Shown here piece by piece: positions 24,027 to 31,994 of a stretch of DNA of 41,016 nucleotides. The position numbers and the translations under genes were made by a program. The notes beneath the pieces were generated by a model. That model did no database searches. It was not told the DNA's origin and saw nothing but the letters and a program-made list of their open reading frames with translations. The DNA comes from Desulfotomaculum copahuensis (lineage in GTDB: Bacteria > Bacillota > Desulfotomaculia > Desulfotomaculales > Desulfovirgulaceae): positions 1 through 41,016 of the forward strand of contig NZ_LYVF01000191.1 of NCBI RefSeq assembly GCF_001655685.1. The letters run 5' to 3'. How positions within the stretch are numbered: the first letter of the stretch is position 1; each line of letters begins with the position of its first letter.

Positions 24027-24353
24027 GTTTATTCCCTCAACTTTACCACGCAATTTGTTCCATACTCTGTCAAGGACGGCGGCCGGGGACCGGGCGGCCC
24101 GCCACCGGTACCGCTTAAGAAAAGTTAACCACCGGCGGCCGGTCCATTTACTTTGATGATTGCCGGCCTCGCGCCCGCGTGTCGTCAATTAATTATACTG
24201 AATCGGAAAAACAGGAAGCAACTGTTTTTTGAATTTTCGAACGGTCACATGAATCCGGCATCATGTGCCGGGAAGGAATATTTTACCACTCATCCGGCGC
24301 TTCGTCCATACGTAGCCGGGCTACAATTCCCGGCTTCAAACCTGAGAAATTTC
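24027..24353. other. Leader region of pilBT
   Basis: A 327-base gap between aroB and pilB. It contains one good promoter and a 165-base 5' leader of unknown purpose. After aroB there is a seven-base-pair hairpin (AGCCGGG / CCCGGCT) without a U-tract. No riboswitch core could be recognised here. Confidence 0.6.
24192..24221 (-). promoter_or_regulatory. Predicted promoter of pilB-pilT
   Basis: The minus strand reads TTGCTT (24216-24221), 18 bases, TATAAT (24192-24197). It would give pilBT a promoter separate from the aro operon and from the riboswitch-controlled pilC transcript. A consensus TTGACA at 24067-24072 is nearer the gene but has only a poorly spaced TAAAGT. Confidence 0.6.
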
Positions 24354-25439
24354 TTATCGCCGCTGTTCCAGCATCCCCCGCACCGCTTCTTCCGGCACGT
24401 CCCGGAGAATTTCCACCCGTCCGATCGCCGTGGGCAGCACAAAGGTCAGCCGGCCGGCGATGACCTTTTTGTCGTGACGCATGGAGGCCAGCATCTCCGC
24501 CGGGGACAAACCGGCCGGCACGTCCACCGGCAGGCCGGCCCGGACAAGCAGCTTTTTCACCCGGGCGGCGGCGGCTTCCTCCAACCGGCCCAGTTGCACC
24601 GCCAGGCGGCAGGCAGCCGCCATGCCCATGGCCACCGCTTCCCCGTGGCGCCAGGCGGTGTAGCCGGTGAGCGCCTCCACGGCGTGGCCCGCAGTGTGTC
24701 CGAAGTTGAGAATGGCCCGCCGGCCCTGCTCGGTTTCGTCATCCTGCACCACCTGTGCCTTGATGTGGCAGGAAACAGCCACGGCATGGGCCAGCGCCGC
24801 CGGTTCCAGGTTCAGCAGGCGCTCCAGGTTTTCCTCCAACCAGGCTAAGAAGCCGGCGTCGGCAATCACGCCGTATTTGATCACTTCGGCCAGACCGGCG
24901 CTGATTTCCCGGGCGTCCAGCGTTTTCAGCACGTCCGGGTCGGCCAGCACCAGCCGGGGCTGGTAAAAGGCGCCGATGATGTTTTTCCCCCGCGGGTGGT
25001 TCACGGCCACCTTGCCGCCCACGCTGGAGTCAACCTGGGCCAGCAGGGTGGTGGGCACCTGGATGAAGGGCACGCCGCGCAGGTAGGTGGCGGCCACGAA
25101 ACCGGCCAGGTCTCCCGTGACGCCACCCCCCAGGGCGACCACCGGGCAGCGCCGGTCCAGCCCCCGGCCGTAAGCCAGATCGTAGAGCTTTTCAGCCGAA
25201 GCGAGGCTTTTGTATTCCTCGCCGTCGGGGATTTCCGCCGGCACCACCGCAAAACCGGCGGCGGTCAAAGACGCTTCCGCCGGACCGCCGTGCAAGCGGC
25301 GCACAGTGGGGTTGGTCACCAGCAGCACCCGCCGGCCCACGTCCAGGGCGGCCAGGTGCTCCCCCAAACGGGCCAGCAGGCCGGGGGCGATGTGAATGTA
25401 ATAGCTGCGTTCGGCCAGATTTATGTAAACTTTTTGCAT
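24354..25439 (-). CDS. aroB: 3-dehydroquinate synthase
   Basis: A 361-residue NAD- and metal-dependent enzyme of the second shikimate step. Characteristic motifs are EEYKSL, GGGVTGDLAGFVAATYLRGV, PTTLLAQVDSSVGGKVAVNHPRGKN, EVIKYGVI and the metal ligand stretch LNFGHTAGHAVE plus WRHGEAVAMGM. Typical length. ATG start with GAGGC nearby. It is the last of the chorismate genes (aroE, aroC, aroK, aroB), 135 bases after aroK. Supplies the substrate for AroQ at the other end of the window. Confidence 0.97.
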   Translation of the reverse strand: MQKVYINLAERSYYIHIAPGLLARLGEHLAALDVGRRVLLVTNPTVRRLHGGPAEASLTAAGFAVVPAEIPDGEEYKSLASAEKLYDLAYGRGLDRRCPVVALGGGVTGDLAGFVAATYLRGVPFIQVPTTLLAQVDSSVGGKVAVNHPRGKNIIGAFYQPRLVLADPDVLKTLDAREISAGLAEVIKYGVIADAGFLAWLEENLERLLNLEPAALAHAVAVSCHIKAQVVQDDETEQGRRAILNFGHTAGHAVEALTGYTAWRHGEAVAMGMAAACRLAVQLGRLEEAAAARVKKLLVRAGLPVDVPAGLSPAEMLASMRHDKKVIAGRLTFVLPTAIGRVEILRDVPEEAVRGMLEQRR

Positions 25440-25574
25440 ATTGCCTCATGCCACCTGCCTGATATTTTTAGAAACAGCCTCTGCACATAAGGATCTTTAA
25501 CGTGACACCGGTTTTCCCCGGGCAAAACGGAGCATCAAACAGCGCCGCCCGGCACGCGCACGGCCGCCGGCCGT

Positions 25575-26102
25575 CTAGCGGTCGCTTGACTGACACCTTT
25601 CCTGCAAATACTTGACAATCAGCTCAACCGTTTCTTCCTGTCCATGCCTTCCGGTATCCACGGTGAACTCCGCCACCCCGTAAGCATCCGCACGCGCGGC
25701 AAGCATTTCTTTGATCCGGGTCTGGAGATCCCCGGCGCCGTTTAGCAACGGTCGGTCCTTCTTGCGCCGCACCCGGTGAAAAATAATTTCCGGATCGGTA
25801 GTCAGGCCGATCAGGATGCCGTTCTGCTTCAGCGTCTCGACATTGGCCGGGGTCAAAACCGCTCCCCCGCCGGTGGCCACCACCAGCCCGGCACGTGCGG
25901 CCACTTTTTTCACCACCAGCGCTTCTTCGGAACGGAAGCGGACCTCCCCCTCGCGGGCAAAAAGCTGGGCCACGGTGCGTCCCGTCACCCGCTCAATTTC
26001 TTCGTCCGTATCCACAAACTGGCGGCCCAGCCGTGCGGCCAGCCGGCGGCCGACGGCCGACTTGCCGGTGCCCATGAAACCAATCAAAACAATGTTTTTC
26101 AT
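25575..26102 (-). CDS. aroK: Shikimate kinase
   Basis: A 175-residue P-loop kinase. Residues 5-16 read LIGFMGTGKSAVG (Walker A), DTDEEIE binds shikimate, and RSEEALVVKKVAAR and ATGGGAVL are the other shikimate-binding segments. DRPLLNG is in the lid. The ATG at 26100-26102, with GAGGG upstream, gives the normal opening MKNIVLIGF; a 27-codon upstream in-frame extension is judged non-coding. Preceded by a 285-base gap after aroC in which nothing was recognised. Confidence 0.95.
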   Translation of the reverse strand: MKNIVLIGFMGTGKSAVGRRLAARLGRQFVDTDEEIERVTGRTVAQLFAREGEVRFRSEEALVVKKVAARAGLVVATGGGAVLTPANVETLKQNGILIGLTTDPEIIFHRVRRKKDRPLLNGAGDLQTRIKEMLAARADAYGVAEFTVDTGRHGQEETVELIVKYLQERCQSSDR

Positions 26103-26387
26103 CAAAACAACCCTCTTTACCGGATCGCACCGTATTTTCCCTTTTCCGGCCCAAACCGGCCCGGGGAAAAGCACAACAAACAATCATCCGTTTTTCTTTT
26201 GCGCCACTTTTATGAAACGCATCCCTCACGACCGCCGACGGCATGACAACAGCAGGCCGTTGGCGGAGCGAGCAAACTTTTGCCAACCGGCCGGTTTCCC
26301 CGTCCGGCGCCTTGAAGCCGTCAAACTCCGGGTGGCGTGTACCCGGCTTAACGCCATCCCGCGGAAAATTTTCCGGGCCGGCAATTA

Positions 26388-27764
26388 CTACAGTGTCCTT
26401 GACCTTACTTCTGCCCAATACCGCCGCAGGTTGTCCCGCATTTCCGCCAAAGTGTCGCCGCCGAATTTTTCCGCGCAGGCCGCAGCCAGCTCCCAGGCCA
26501 CCACGGCTTCCCCGACCACACAGGCGGCCGGTACGGCGCAGACGTCCGAGCGCTCTACCGAGGCGGCAAAGGGCTCTTTGGTGATCAGATCCACACTGCG
26601 CAGGGGTTTGTATAGCGTGGGGATGGGTTTCATGGCCGCCCGCACCACCAGCGGTTCACCGTTGGCCATGCCGCCCTCCAGCCCGCCGGCGTTGTTGGTG
26701 CGGCGGTAAAAACCGCGCCCCGGGGTGTGGAAGATTTCGTCGTGCACCTGTGAACCCGGCCGGGCCGCGGCGGTGAAACCGAGGCCCACCTCCACCCCTT
26801 TGATGGCCTGAATGCTCATCAGCGCACCGGCCAACCGGCCGTCCAACCGCCGGTCCCACTGGACGCAACTGCCCAGTCCCGGTGGCAGGCCGTACACCCG
26901 GATTTCAAACACGCCGCCCAGGGAATCGCCGGCTTCCCGCGCCCGGTCGATTTCCCGCATCATCGCTTCCCCGGCAGCGGGATGGACGCAGAAGACGGGC
27001 GAGGCGGCAATGATTTCACGCCAGTGATTTATAGCGGCGGTATCCGGTTGGTCGAGTGGAGCGACCGGGGAAACGTCACCGGACTGTGCGGAGCGGTATT
27101 CAACAGCACCGCAAACAAGCGCTTCGCCGCCCGGCGGCGCCGGTTTTCCGCCTGTGTCGCCCGGACCGTTTTCGCCGGCCACGATTTCCCGCGGCTTGCC
27201 GTCCGGACCGCCGGCATCCGGTAACGTGAGGCCGTCGAGAGGGGACGGGATATCATCCGGCACCGCCGCGGCGCCGATGCGCACCACGTGCCCGAGCACC
27301 TCCACACCCAGTTCCGCCAGCAGACGCCCGGCCAGCGCACCCACGGCCACCCGGGCAGCGGTTTCCCGGGCGCTGGAGCGTTCCAGCACGTTGCGCATGT
27401 CCCGGTGACCGTATTTCAACGCCCCGGGCAGGTCGGCATGCCCCGGCCGGGGGCGGGTGACCAGCCGCTGATCCAGACGCGCGTCCTCACCAGCACTCAT
27501 GATTTCCTGCCAGTTGGCCCAATCCCGGTTTTCAATCTGCAATGCCACCGGACTGCCCATGGTTAAACCGCCCCGCACCCCGGCCAGAAAACGCACCCGG
27601 TCACGCTCAATCTGCATGCGTCCGCCGCGGCCGTAGCCGCCCTGGCGCCGGGCCAGTTGCTGGTTTACATAATCCACAGCAACCGGCAGGCCAGCCGGCA
27701 ATCCTTCAACTATGGCTGTCAGCGCCGGACCGTGGGATTCGCCGGCGGTAAGGAATCGCAACAA
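26388..27764 (-). CDS. aroC: Chorismate synthase with an internal insertion
   Basis: A 458-residue FMN-dependent enzyme forming chorismate from EPSP. All family blocks are present: [96 protein letters not shown] and [18 protein letters not shown]. Between the [10 protein letters not shown] region and EIIAASPVF lies a roughly 65-residue Gly/Pro/Asp-rich insertion (about positions 175-245), so it is longer than the usual 390 residues. The start is TTG at 27762-27764 ([12 protein letters not shown]), with GGAGAGGA about ten bases upstream. Confidence 0.95.
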   Translation of the reverse strand: MLRFLTAGESHGPALTAIVEGLPAGLPVAVDYVNQQLARRQGGYGRGGRMQIERDRVRFLAGVRGGLTMGSPVALQIENRDWANWQEIMSAGEDARLDQRLVTRPRPGHADLPGALKYGHRDMRNVLERSSARETAARVAVGALAGRLLAELGVEVLGHVVRIGAAAVPDDIPSPLDGLTLPDAGGPDGKPREIVAGENGPGDTGGKPAPPGGEALVCGAVEYRSAQSGDVSPVAPLDQPDTAAINHWREIIAASPVFCVHPAAGEAMMREIDRAREAGDSLGGVFEIRVYGLPPGLGSCVQWDRRLDGRLAGALMSIQAIKGVEVGLGFTAAARPGSQVHDEIFHTPGRGFYRRTNNAGGLEGGMANGEPLVVRAAMKPIPTLYKPLRSVDLITKEPFAASVERSDVCAVPAACVVGEAVVAWELAAACAEKFGGDTLAEMRDNLRRYWAEVRSRTL

Positions 27765-27821
27765 AAAAACCCATCCTCTCCAAAAAACCATTTACCGGGG
27801 TATGGAACAACTGTATTCAGG

Positions 27822-28979
27822 CTACAACTTTACCGGCAGCGCCCGGCGCATCACATCCAGCGGGGCGGCACGCCCCGTCCACAGTTCGAAGGCCAGCGCC
27901 CCCTGGTAGAGCAACATGCCCAGGCCGTTATACACCCGCGTCCCAGCGGCGGCCGCCCGGGTCAGAAAAACCGTGCGCGGCGGGTTGTAAACCAGGTCCA
28001 CCACCACCTGGCCGGGACGCAGAAGATCGAAAGGAAAAGGCGGGCAGGTATCCTGCCGTGTATGCATGCCAAGGGGCGTGGTGTGCACGATTAAATCCGC
28101 ATCCCGGACGAACCGGGAAAAGCCCGCGGTCCGCGAAGTCCCAGGTGCGGCCAATGATTTTCCGCCGCCCGCCGCCCGTTCGGCGACGCGTACGCAGACG
28201 TCATGCGCCACCCCGGACACGGCCGGCACCGTCCCGGCATCCGGTAGCCGGGCGGCGGGCGCATCACCGGCGATACCGGCAAGTATTCCACCCGTGTCAT
28301 GAGTGGCGGCAGGCACTCCGGCCATTGATTTTTCCGGCGCAAACGGTGATTTTGACCTTCCGGCGGCATCAAAGCCCCGGCCCGGACCGGAAGGCCCGGG
28401 CCGGGCGCCCGGCTCGAAGTTTTCCGGCCAGCCTGTAAAATCCGCCCGCGCGGCGGTGTGCCCGTTCAACAGTGCGGCCAGGGCGGCCGCCCGGCTCACT
28501 GTCCGGTTGGCCACCAGCACACTTGCCGCCCCGGCCAGGGCGAGATGCACAGCCACCGCCCGGGCCGCCCCGCCGGCGCCCAGGATGAGCGCCGTTTTGC
28601 CGCCCGGGTCGAAACCCGCTTCTTCCGCCAGCGCCCGGACGAAACCGGACCCGTCGGTATTATGCCCCTTCAGCCGCCCGTCCCGGTGCACTATGGTGTT
28701 CACCGCCCCGGCCAGACGGGCGCCCGGCGTCAGGTCGTCCAGCAGGGACGGCACATTTTCCTTGTGCGGCACGGTAACGTTGACGCCGGCCAGGTCCAGT
28801 GCACGCACCGCCGCCACCGCCGCCGGCAGTTGCTCCGGGGATACGGGAAAGGCGGCGTAGACATAATCCAGCCCGAGGGCGGCAAAAGCGGCATTATGCA
28901 TGACCGGCGAAAAGGAATGCGCCACCGGAAAGCCGAACAGCCCGCACACCCGGGTACTTCCACTGATTGACGGTAACAC
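27822..28979 (-). CDS. aroE: Shikimate dehydrogenase with an internal insertion
   Basis: A 385-residue NADPH enzyme reducing 3-dehydroshikimate. Motifs in order are HSFSPVMHNAAF, NVTVPHKE with the catalytic Lys, GAVNTI, HNTDGSGF with the catalytic Asp, the nucleotide-binding GAGGAARAV, TTPLGM, DLVYNPP and GMLLYQGALAFELWTG. Between the NRTVSRAAALAALL helix and the FVRDADLIVHTTPLGM strand lies an insertion of about 100 residues rich in Gly, Ala, Pro and Arg (around 180-285); normal length is about 285. GTG at 28977-28979 with AGGGTGGGG upstream gives MLPSISGSTRVCGLFG, matching the family start. Confidence 0.95.
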   Translation of the reverse strand: MLPSISGSTRVCGLFGFPVAHSFSPVMHNAAFAALGLDYVYAAFPVSPEQLPAAVAAVRALDLAGVNVTVPHKENVPSLLDDLTPGARLAGAVNTIVHRDGRLKGHNTDGSGFVRALAEEAGFDPGGKTALILGAGGAARAVAVHLALAGAASVLVANRTVSRAAALAALLNGHTAARADFTGWPENFEPGARPGPSGPGRGFDAAGRSKSPFAPEKSMAGVPAATHDTGGILAGIAGDAPAARLPDAGTVPAVSGVAHDVCVRVAERAAGGGKSLAAPGTSRTAGFSRFVRDADLIVHTTPLGMHTRQDTCPPFPFDLLRPGQVVVDLVYNPPRTVFLTRAAAAGTRVYNGLGMLLYQGALAFELWTGRAAPLDVMRRALPVKL

Positions 28980-29021
28980 ATAAATCCCCACCCTGAGACA
29001 TGAAATATCATATGAGATATC

Positions 29022-29525
29022 CTACCAGTAAGATCGCTTTTTCAACCGGGACAAAACAAATTTTTCCATCCGCCGGTTGAACAGGCGGGTGGCCCAGAAC
29101 TCCCGTCCGGGCAGGGGGGAAACCAGGACGGTGTACAGGCCCAGCCGGTTGCCGCCCAGTATGTCCGTAAATATCTGGTCGCCGATAATGGCCGTCTCAT
29201 GCGGTCCGGTACCCATCAGTTCCATGGCCCGGCGAAAAGGCCGTTTTAAAGGTTTGATCGCATGGCAAACGGCCGGCACGGCCAGGGCATCGGCCACAAG
29301 CCGCACCCGCTGTGTGTTGTTGTTGGAAACAATGCATATCTTGAACCCGTGTTGTTTCAGTTTTTCCAGCCAGGCGGTAATTTCCCTCGGACAGCGGGAC
29401 ACATCCCGGGGAACAATGGTATTGTCCAGATCAAAAAGAATCCCCCGGATTCCCCGCCGGAGCAGATCATCCGGATCGACGTCAAACAAACTGGATACAT
29501 ATTGTTTCGGGTAAAGCAGCGCCAA
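29022..29525 (-). CDS. yqeG: YqeG-family HAD-type phosphatase
   Basis: A 167-residue HAD subfamily IIIA hydrolase. Motif I is FDLDNTIVP with the nucleophile Asp, motif II is IVSNNN, the Lys of motif III is in AIKPLKRPF, and motif IV is IIGDQIFTDILGGNRLG. The C-terminal basic RRMEKFVLSRLKKR is family-typical. The start is TTG at 29523-29525 with a weak GGGATGATC upstream. YqeG is often placed directly upstream of aroE or of ribosome-assembly genes in Firmicutes, as here. Probable substrate unknown; related enzymes act on phosphatidylglycerophosphate or nucleotides. Confidence 0.92.
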   Translation of the reverse strand: MALLYPKQYVSSLFDVDPDDLLRRGIRGILFDLDNTIVPRDVSRCPREITAWLEKLKQHGFKICIVSNNNTQRVRLVADALAVPAVCHAIKPLKRPFRRAMELMGTGPHETAIIGDQIFTDILGGNRLGLYTVLVSPLPGREFWATRLFNRRMEKFVLSRLKKRSYW

Positions 29526-29562
29526 AATAGATCATCCCATTTCATAAACACCCTGCCGGCGG

Positions 29563-30219
29563 TTAATTTCTCCCGCACTCCCTGCCGGCGGGCAGGTAAG
29601 AGCCGGCCCGCTGCAAATCCGCCGGAGTATTGATGTTCAAGAAGACCCGTTCCGCATCGATACCGGGCGGAAAATCCGCTCGGTCAATATATTTTATCCG
29701 CACCATCGGGAAAAAGTCCACCACCCGGCACCGCCGGCCGCTGCGCAGCAAATTTTCGACCGGCGCCAGGCATTCCCGGCTGTAAACAGCAAACAACGGC
29801 TCCAGGCAGCCGCCGGAGCGCGCAATCACCACATCACTGCCCGGCGCCAGGGCGGCCATATGGCGGGCCAACCGGGCGTCGGCCAGCGGCAAATCACAGG
29901 CGGCAACAAAGATGTACGGCGTTTTTGCGTGGAGCAGTCCGGCATGAATGCCGGAAAGCGGCCCCCGGCCGGGATAAACGTCGCTCACCATGGGCAGGCC
30001 GAGACAGCGGTAATCGTCAAAATTGTTGACCACCAGCATGACCCGGCCGAACGCATTTTGCAGGGCGCACACCACCCGTTCAATCAGCCGGCGCCCGGCC
30101 AACTTCAGCAGCGCCTTGTTTGCGCCCATCCGGCTGCTGTTTCCGCCGGCCAGGACAACACCGGTCACCGCCGGCCGGCCGGACGGATCAATATCTTGTT
30201 TTGCCTGCCGCTCAATCAT
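29563..30219 (-). CDS. mobA: Molybdenum cofactor guanylyltransferase
   Basis: A 218-residue nucleotidyltransferase that attaches GMP to molybdopterin, needed for MGD-containing enzymes such as formate dehydrogenases. The GTP-binding signature LAGGNSSRMGANKALL is at about residues 23-38, followed by the second motif YPGRGPLSGIHAGL and ACDLPLADARL. The ATG overlaps the cobK stop by eight bases. It is slightly longer than E. coli MobA, mainly because of a short N-terminal extension. No other molybdopterin gene is present in the window. Confidence 0.9.
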   Translation of the reverse strand: MIERQAKQDIDPSGRPAVTGVVLAGGNSSRMGANKALLKLAGRRLIERVVCALQNAFGRVMLVVNNFDDYRCLGLPMVSDVYPGRGPLSGIHAGLLHAKTPYIFVAACDLPLADARLARHMAALAPGSDVVIARSGGCLEPLFAVYSRECLAPVENLLRSGRRCRVVDFFPMVRIKYIDRADFPPGIDAERVFLNINTPADLQRAGSYLPAGRECGRN

Positions 30220-30985
30220 CCGGTTCCCCCAGGTAATGCCGGACCAACTGCAACACCTGCCGGTAATTATGGACCAGATTGTTCCCCGGCGGCGGTGTGC
30301 GCCGGATTACCACCACCGGCAGTTTCAGGCCCAAAGCAGCCCGGATTTTGGCATCGGTGCTGCCGCCGCTTTCCCGGGTGACCACCACTTCCGCCCGGTA
30401 GGCCTGGAACATCGCCCGGTTGAACCGGGCGGAAAACGGCCCCTGCAGGGCCACTATGTCCCGGGGCAGCAGTCCGAGCTCATCGCATTTTTTGATGATC
30501 CGGTGCTCCGGCAGCACTCTGACCACCAACCGCTTGCCCCGCATGGCCTTTGAGCGGACAAAAACCTCCAGGTTGTTGCTGCCGGTGGTTAAAAACACCG
30601 TGTTCCCCAGGCCGGCCGCCACCTCCACCGCCTCTTCCCAACTATCCACCACATGTACCTGCGGATCCACGGGGAGACTGGTTTCCTTACGCTCATAGCG
30701 AATAAAAGGCAGTTTCAGACGGTTGCTGGCTTCCCGGGCCATCTGGGACAGCAACCCCGGAGAAGGATGAGTGGCGTCCAGCACCAGTGTGATCCCCTTT
30801 TTTTTCAAGGCCGAAACCATTTCCCCGGTGTCCGCCGGAGCAGGCAAAACCTCCACCGCCCCGCCCATGCCGGCCAAAGTGCCGCCATAAGCGGTGCGGG
30901 CGGTGGCCATAACACGGTAGCCATGGGCGCTGAGCAATGAAATCAACTCCCGGGCCTCTCTGGTCCCGTACAGTACTAATAGCAT
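30212..30985 (-). CDS. cobK: Precorrin-6A/cobalt-precorrin-6A reductase
   Basis: A 257-residue NADPH enzyme of the corrin ring pathway (CobK/CbiJ). The N terminus MLLVLYGTREARELISLL starts the Rossmann-like fold, and DATHPSPGLLSQMA, LPFIRYER, VFLTTGSNNLEVF, RVLPEHRI, DIVALQGPFSARFN and VVTRESGGSTDAKI are family blocks. The ATG has AGGTGAGGGA upstream. It is the first visible gene of the cobK-mobA-yqeG-aroECKB string. No other cobalamin genes are present nearby, so it is a detached pathway gene. Confidence 0.93.
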   Translation of the reverse strand: MLLVLYGTREARELISLLSAHGYRVMATARTAYGGTLAGMGGAVEVLPAPADTGEMVSALKKKGITLVLDATHPSPGLLSQMAREASNRLKLPFIRYERKETSLPVDPQVHVVDSWEEAVEVAAGLGNTVFLTTGSNNLEVFVRSKAMRGKRLVVRVLPEHRIIKKCDELGLLPRDIVALQGPFSARFNRAMFQAYRAEVVVTRESGGSTDAKIRAALGLKLPVVVIRRTPPPGNNLVHNYRQVLQLVRHYLGEPDD

Positions 30986-31200
30986 TCCCTCACCTGTCGT
31001 TTTCCTTACTTCAAACCGTTAAAGCACATATTCCGGGAAACCGGCCGGCTTCCCGGCTTCAAACAACGCGGAAGTGTTTATTATGTTCGATGATCCGCTC
31101 GGAAATTCCTTCTGTAAAATTGAAATCCGGCTTGTAATTGTACCTTTCCTCAACCGTTTTCGTCATCCTTCCGGGACAGGCACGGCCGGGAAGGCCGCAC

Positions 31201-31208
31201 CATATTAT
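31201..31208 (+). promoter_or_regulatory. Possible sigma-E/sigma-K -10 element of sigK
   Basis: CATATTAT, 29 bases before the start, resembles the CATA-type -10 of mother-cell sigma factors. CACG lies 16 bases upstream, near the sigma-K -35 consensus ACM. Both elements are imperfect. Confidence 0.3.
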
Positions 31209-31236
31209 TTAACAGCCTGCACGGGGAGGGATGGGG

Positions 31237-31938
31237 ATGTTGCCCGGTTTGTGGGCGCTGTTGGTGTTATCCCTGGCCAATGGGTTGTTGCTGCTGGTTT
31301 CCTACATCGCCAGCAACACCTTTCCACAACCGCTGACCGAAGAAGAGGAGGCCGCCTATTTAAAATTACTGCGGCAGGGCAATGACGGAGCGCGCCGGAT
31401 ATTGACCGAACGCAACCTGCGGCTGGTCGCCCATATCGTCAAAAAGTTCGAGCACACGAGTGAAGAAACTGACGACTTGATTTCCATCGGCACAATCGGC
31501 CTGATCAAGGCGATCAATACCTTCAACCCGGAAAAAGGCACCCGTCTGGCCACTTACGCCGCCCGCTGCATTGAAAACGAAATCCTGATGCATTTACGCT
31601 CGCTAAAAAAATGCCAGGCGGAGGTTTCGCTGTACGATCCAATCGGTGTTGACCGCGAAGGCAACGAAATTACATTGATCGATGTGCTGGGCACGCACCC
31701 GGAAATAGTTTCGGAAACGGTGGAGGAATACTTCGAGCAAAGACGGCTGATGCACAAGGTGGGCGGTTTGAACCGGCAGGAAAGGGAAGTGCTTGCCCTG
31801 CGCTTCGGCCTGGGCAAAAACACCCGCCGCACCCAGCGGGAAATCGCCCGCCTGCTGGGCATTTCCCGCTCCTATGTATCGCGCATCGAAAAAAGAGCGA
31901 TCAGCAAACTGTTCCGGGAGTTGAAAGGCAACAATTGA
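31237..31938 (+). CDS. sigK: Sporulation sigma factor sigma-K (pro-protein)
   Basis: A 233-residue mother-cell sigma factor. The first about 22 residues ([22 protein letters not shown]) form the hydrophobic pro-sequence, and [16 protein letters not shown] matches the B. subtilis processing region YVKNNAFPQPL. Sigma region 2 is intact ([42 protein letters not shown] split over two motifs), as is region 4 with its [30 protein letters not shown] at 31237 is chosen because GGGGAGGG lies six bases upstream; an in-frame ATG two codons earlier abuts that site. The gene is not split by a skin-like element, so no excision is needed. It implies that the host forms endospores. Confidence 0.96.
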   Translation: MLPGLWALLVLSLANGLLLLVSYIASNTFPQPLTEEEEAAYLKLLRQGNDGARRILTERNLRLVAHIVKKFEHTSEETDDLISIGTIGLIKAINTFNPEKGTRLATYAARCIENEILMHLRSLKKCQAEVSLYDPIGVDREGNEITLIDVLGTHPEIVSETVEEYFEQRRLMHKVGGLNRQEREVLALRFGLGKNTRRTQREIARLLGISRSYVSRIEKRAISKLFRELKGNN

Positions 31939-31970
31939 CCGTTTCCCCGCGCCGCCGCGCCGGAAAAGCG

Positions 31971-31984
31971 GCCCGGTGCCGGGC
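31971..31984. terminator. GC hairpin between convergent sigK and glucan synthase
   Basis: GCCCGG / CCGGGC with a two-base spacer in the 56-base gap between the two stops. There is no U-tract on either side, so it is a weak candidate for a shared terminator. Confidence 0.3.
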
Positions 31985-31994
31985 GCCCCTTCCG

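Noticed and set aside
24301-24350. Hairpin AGCCGGG/CCCGGCT after aroB as a terminator
   Set aside because: No U-tract follows the stem on the minus strand.
26103-26387. Minus-strand open frame between aroC and aroK
   Set aside because: No ribosome site, no recognisable family, and the frame continues antithetically into aroK in another frame; treated as non-coding.
31201-31938. Possible skin-element interruption of sigK
   Set aside because: The sigma factor reads through from pro-sequence to region 4 without a break, and no recombinase gene is near.
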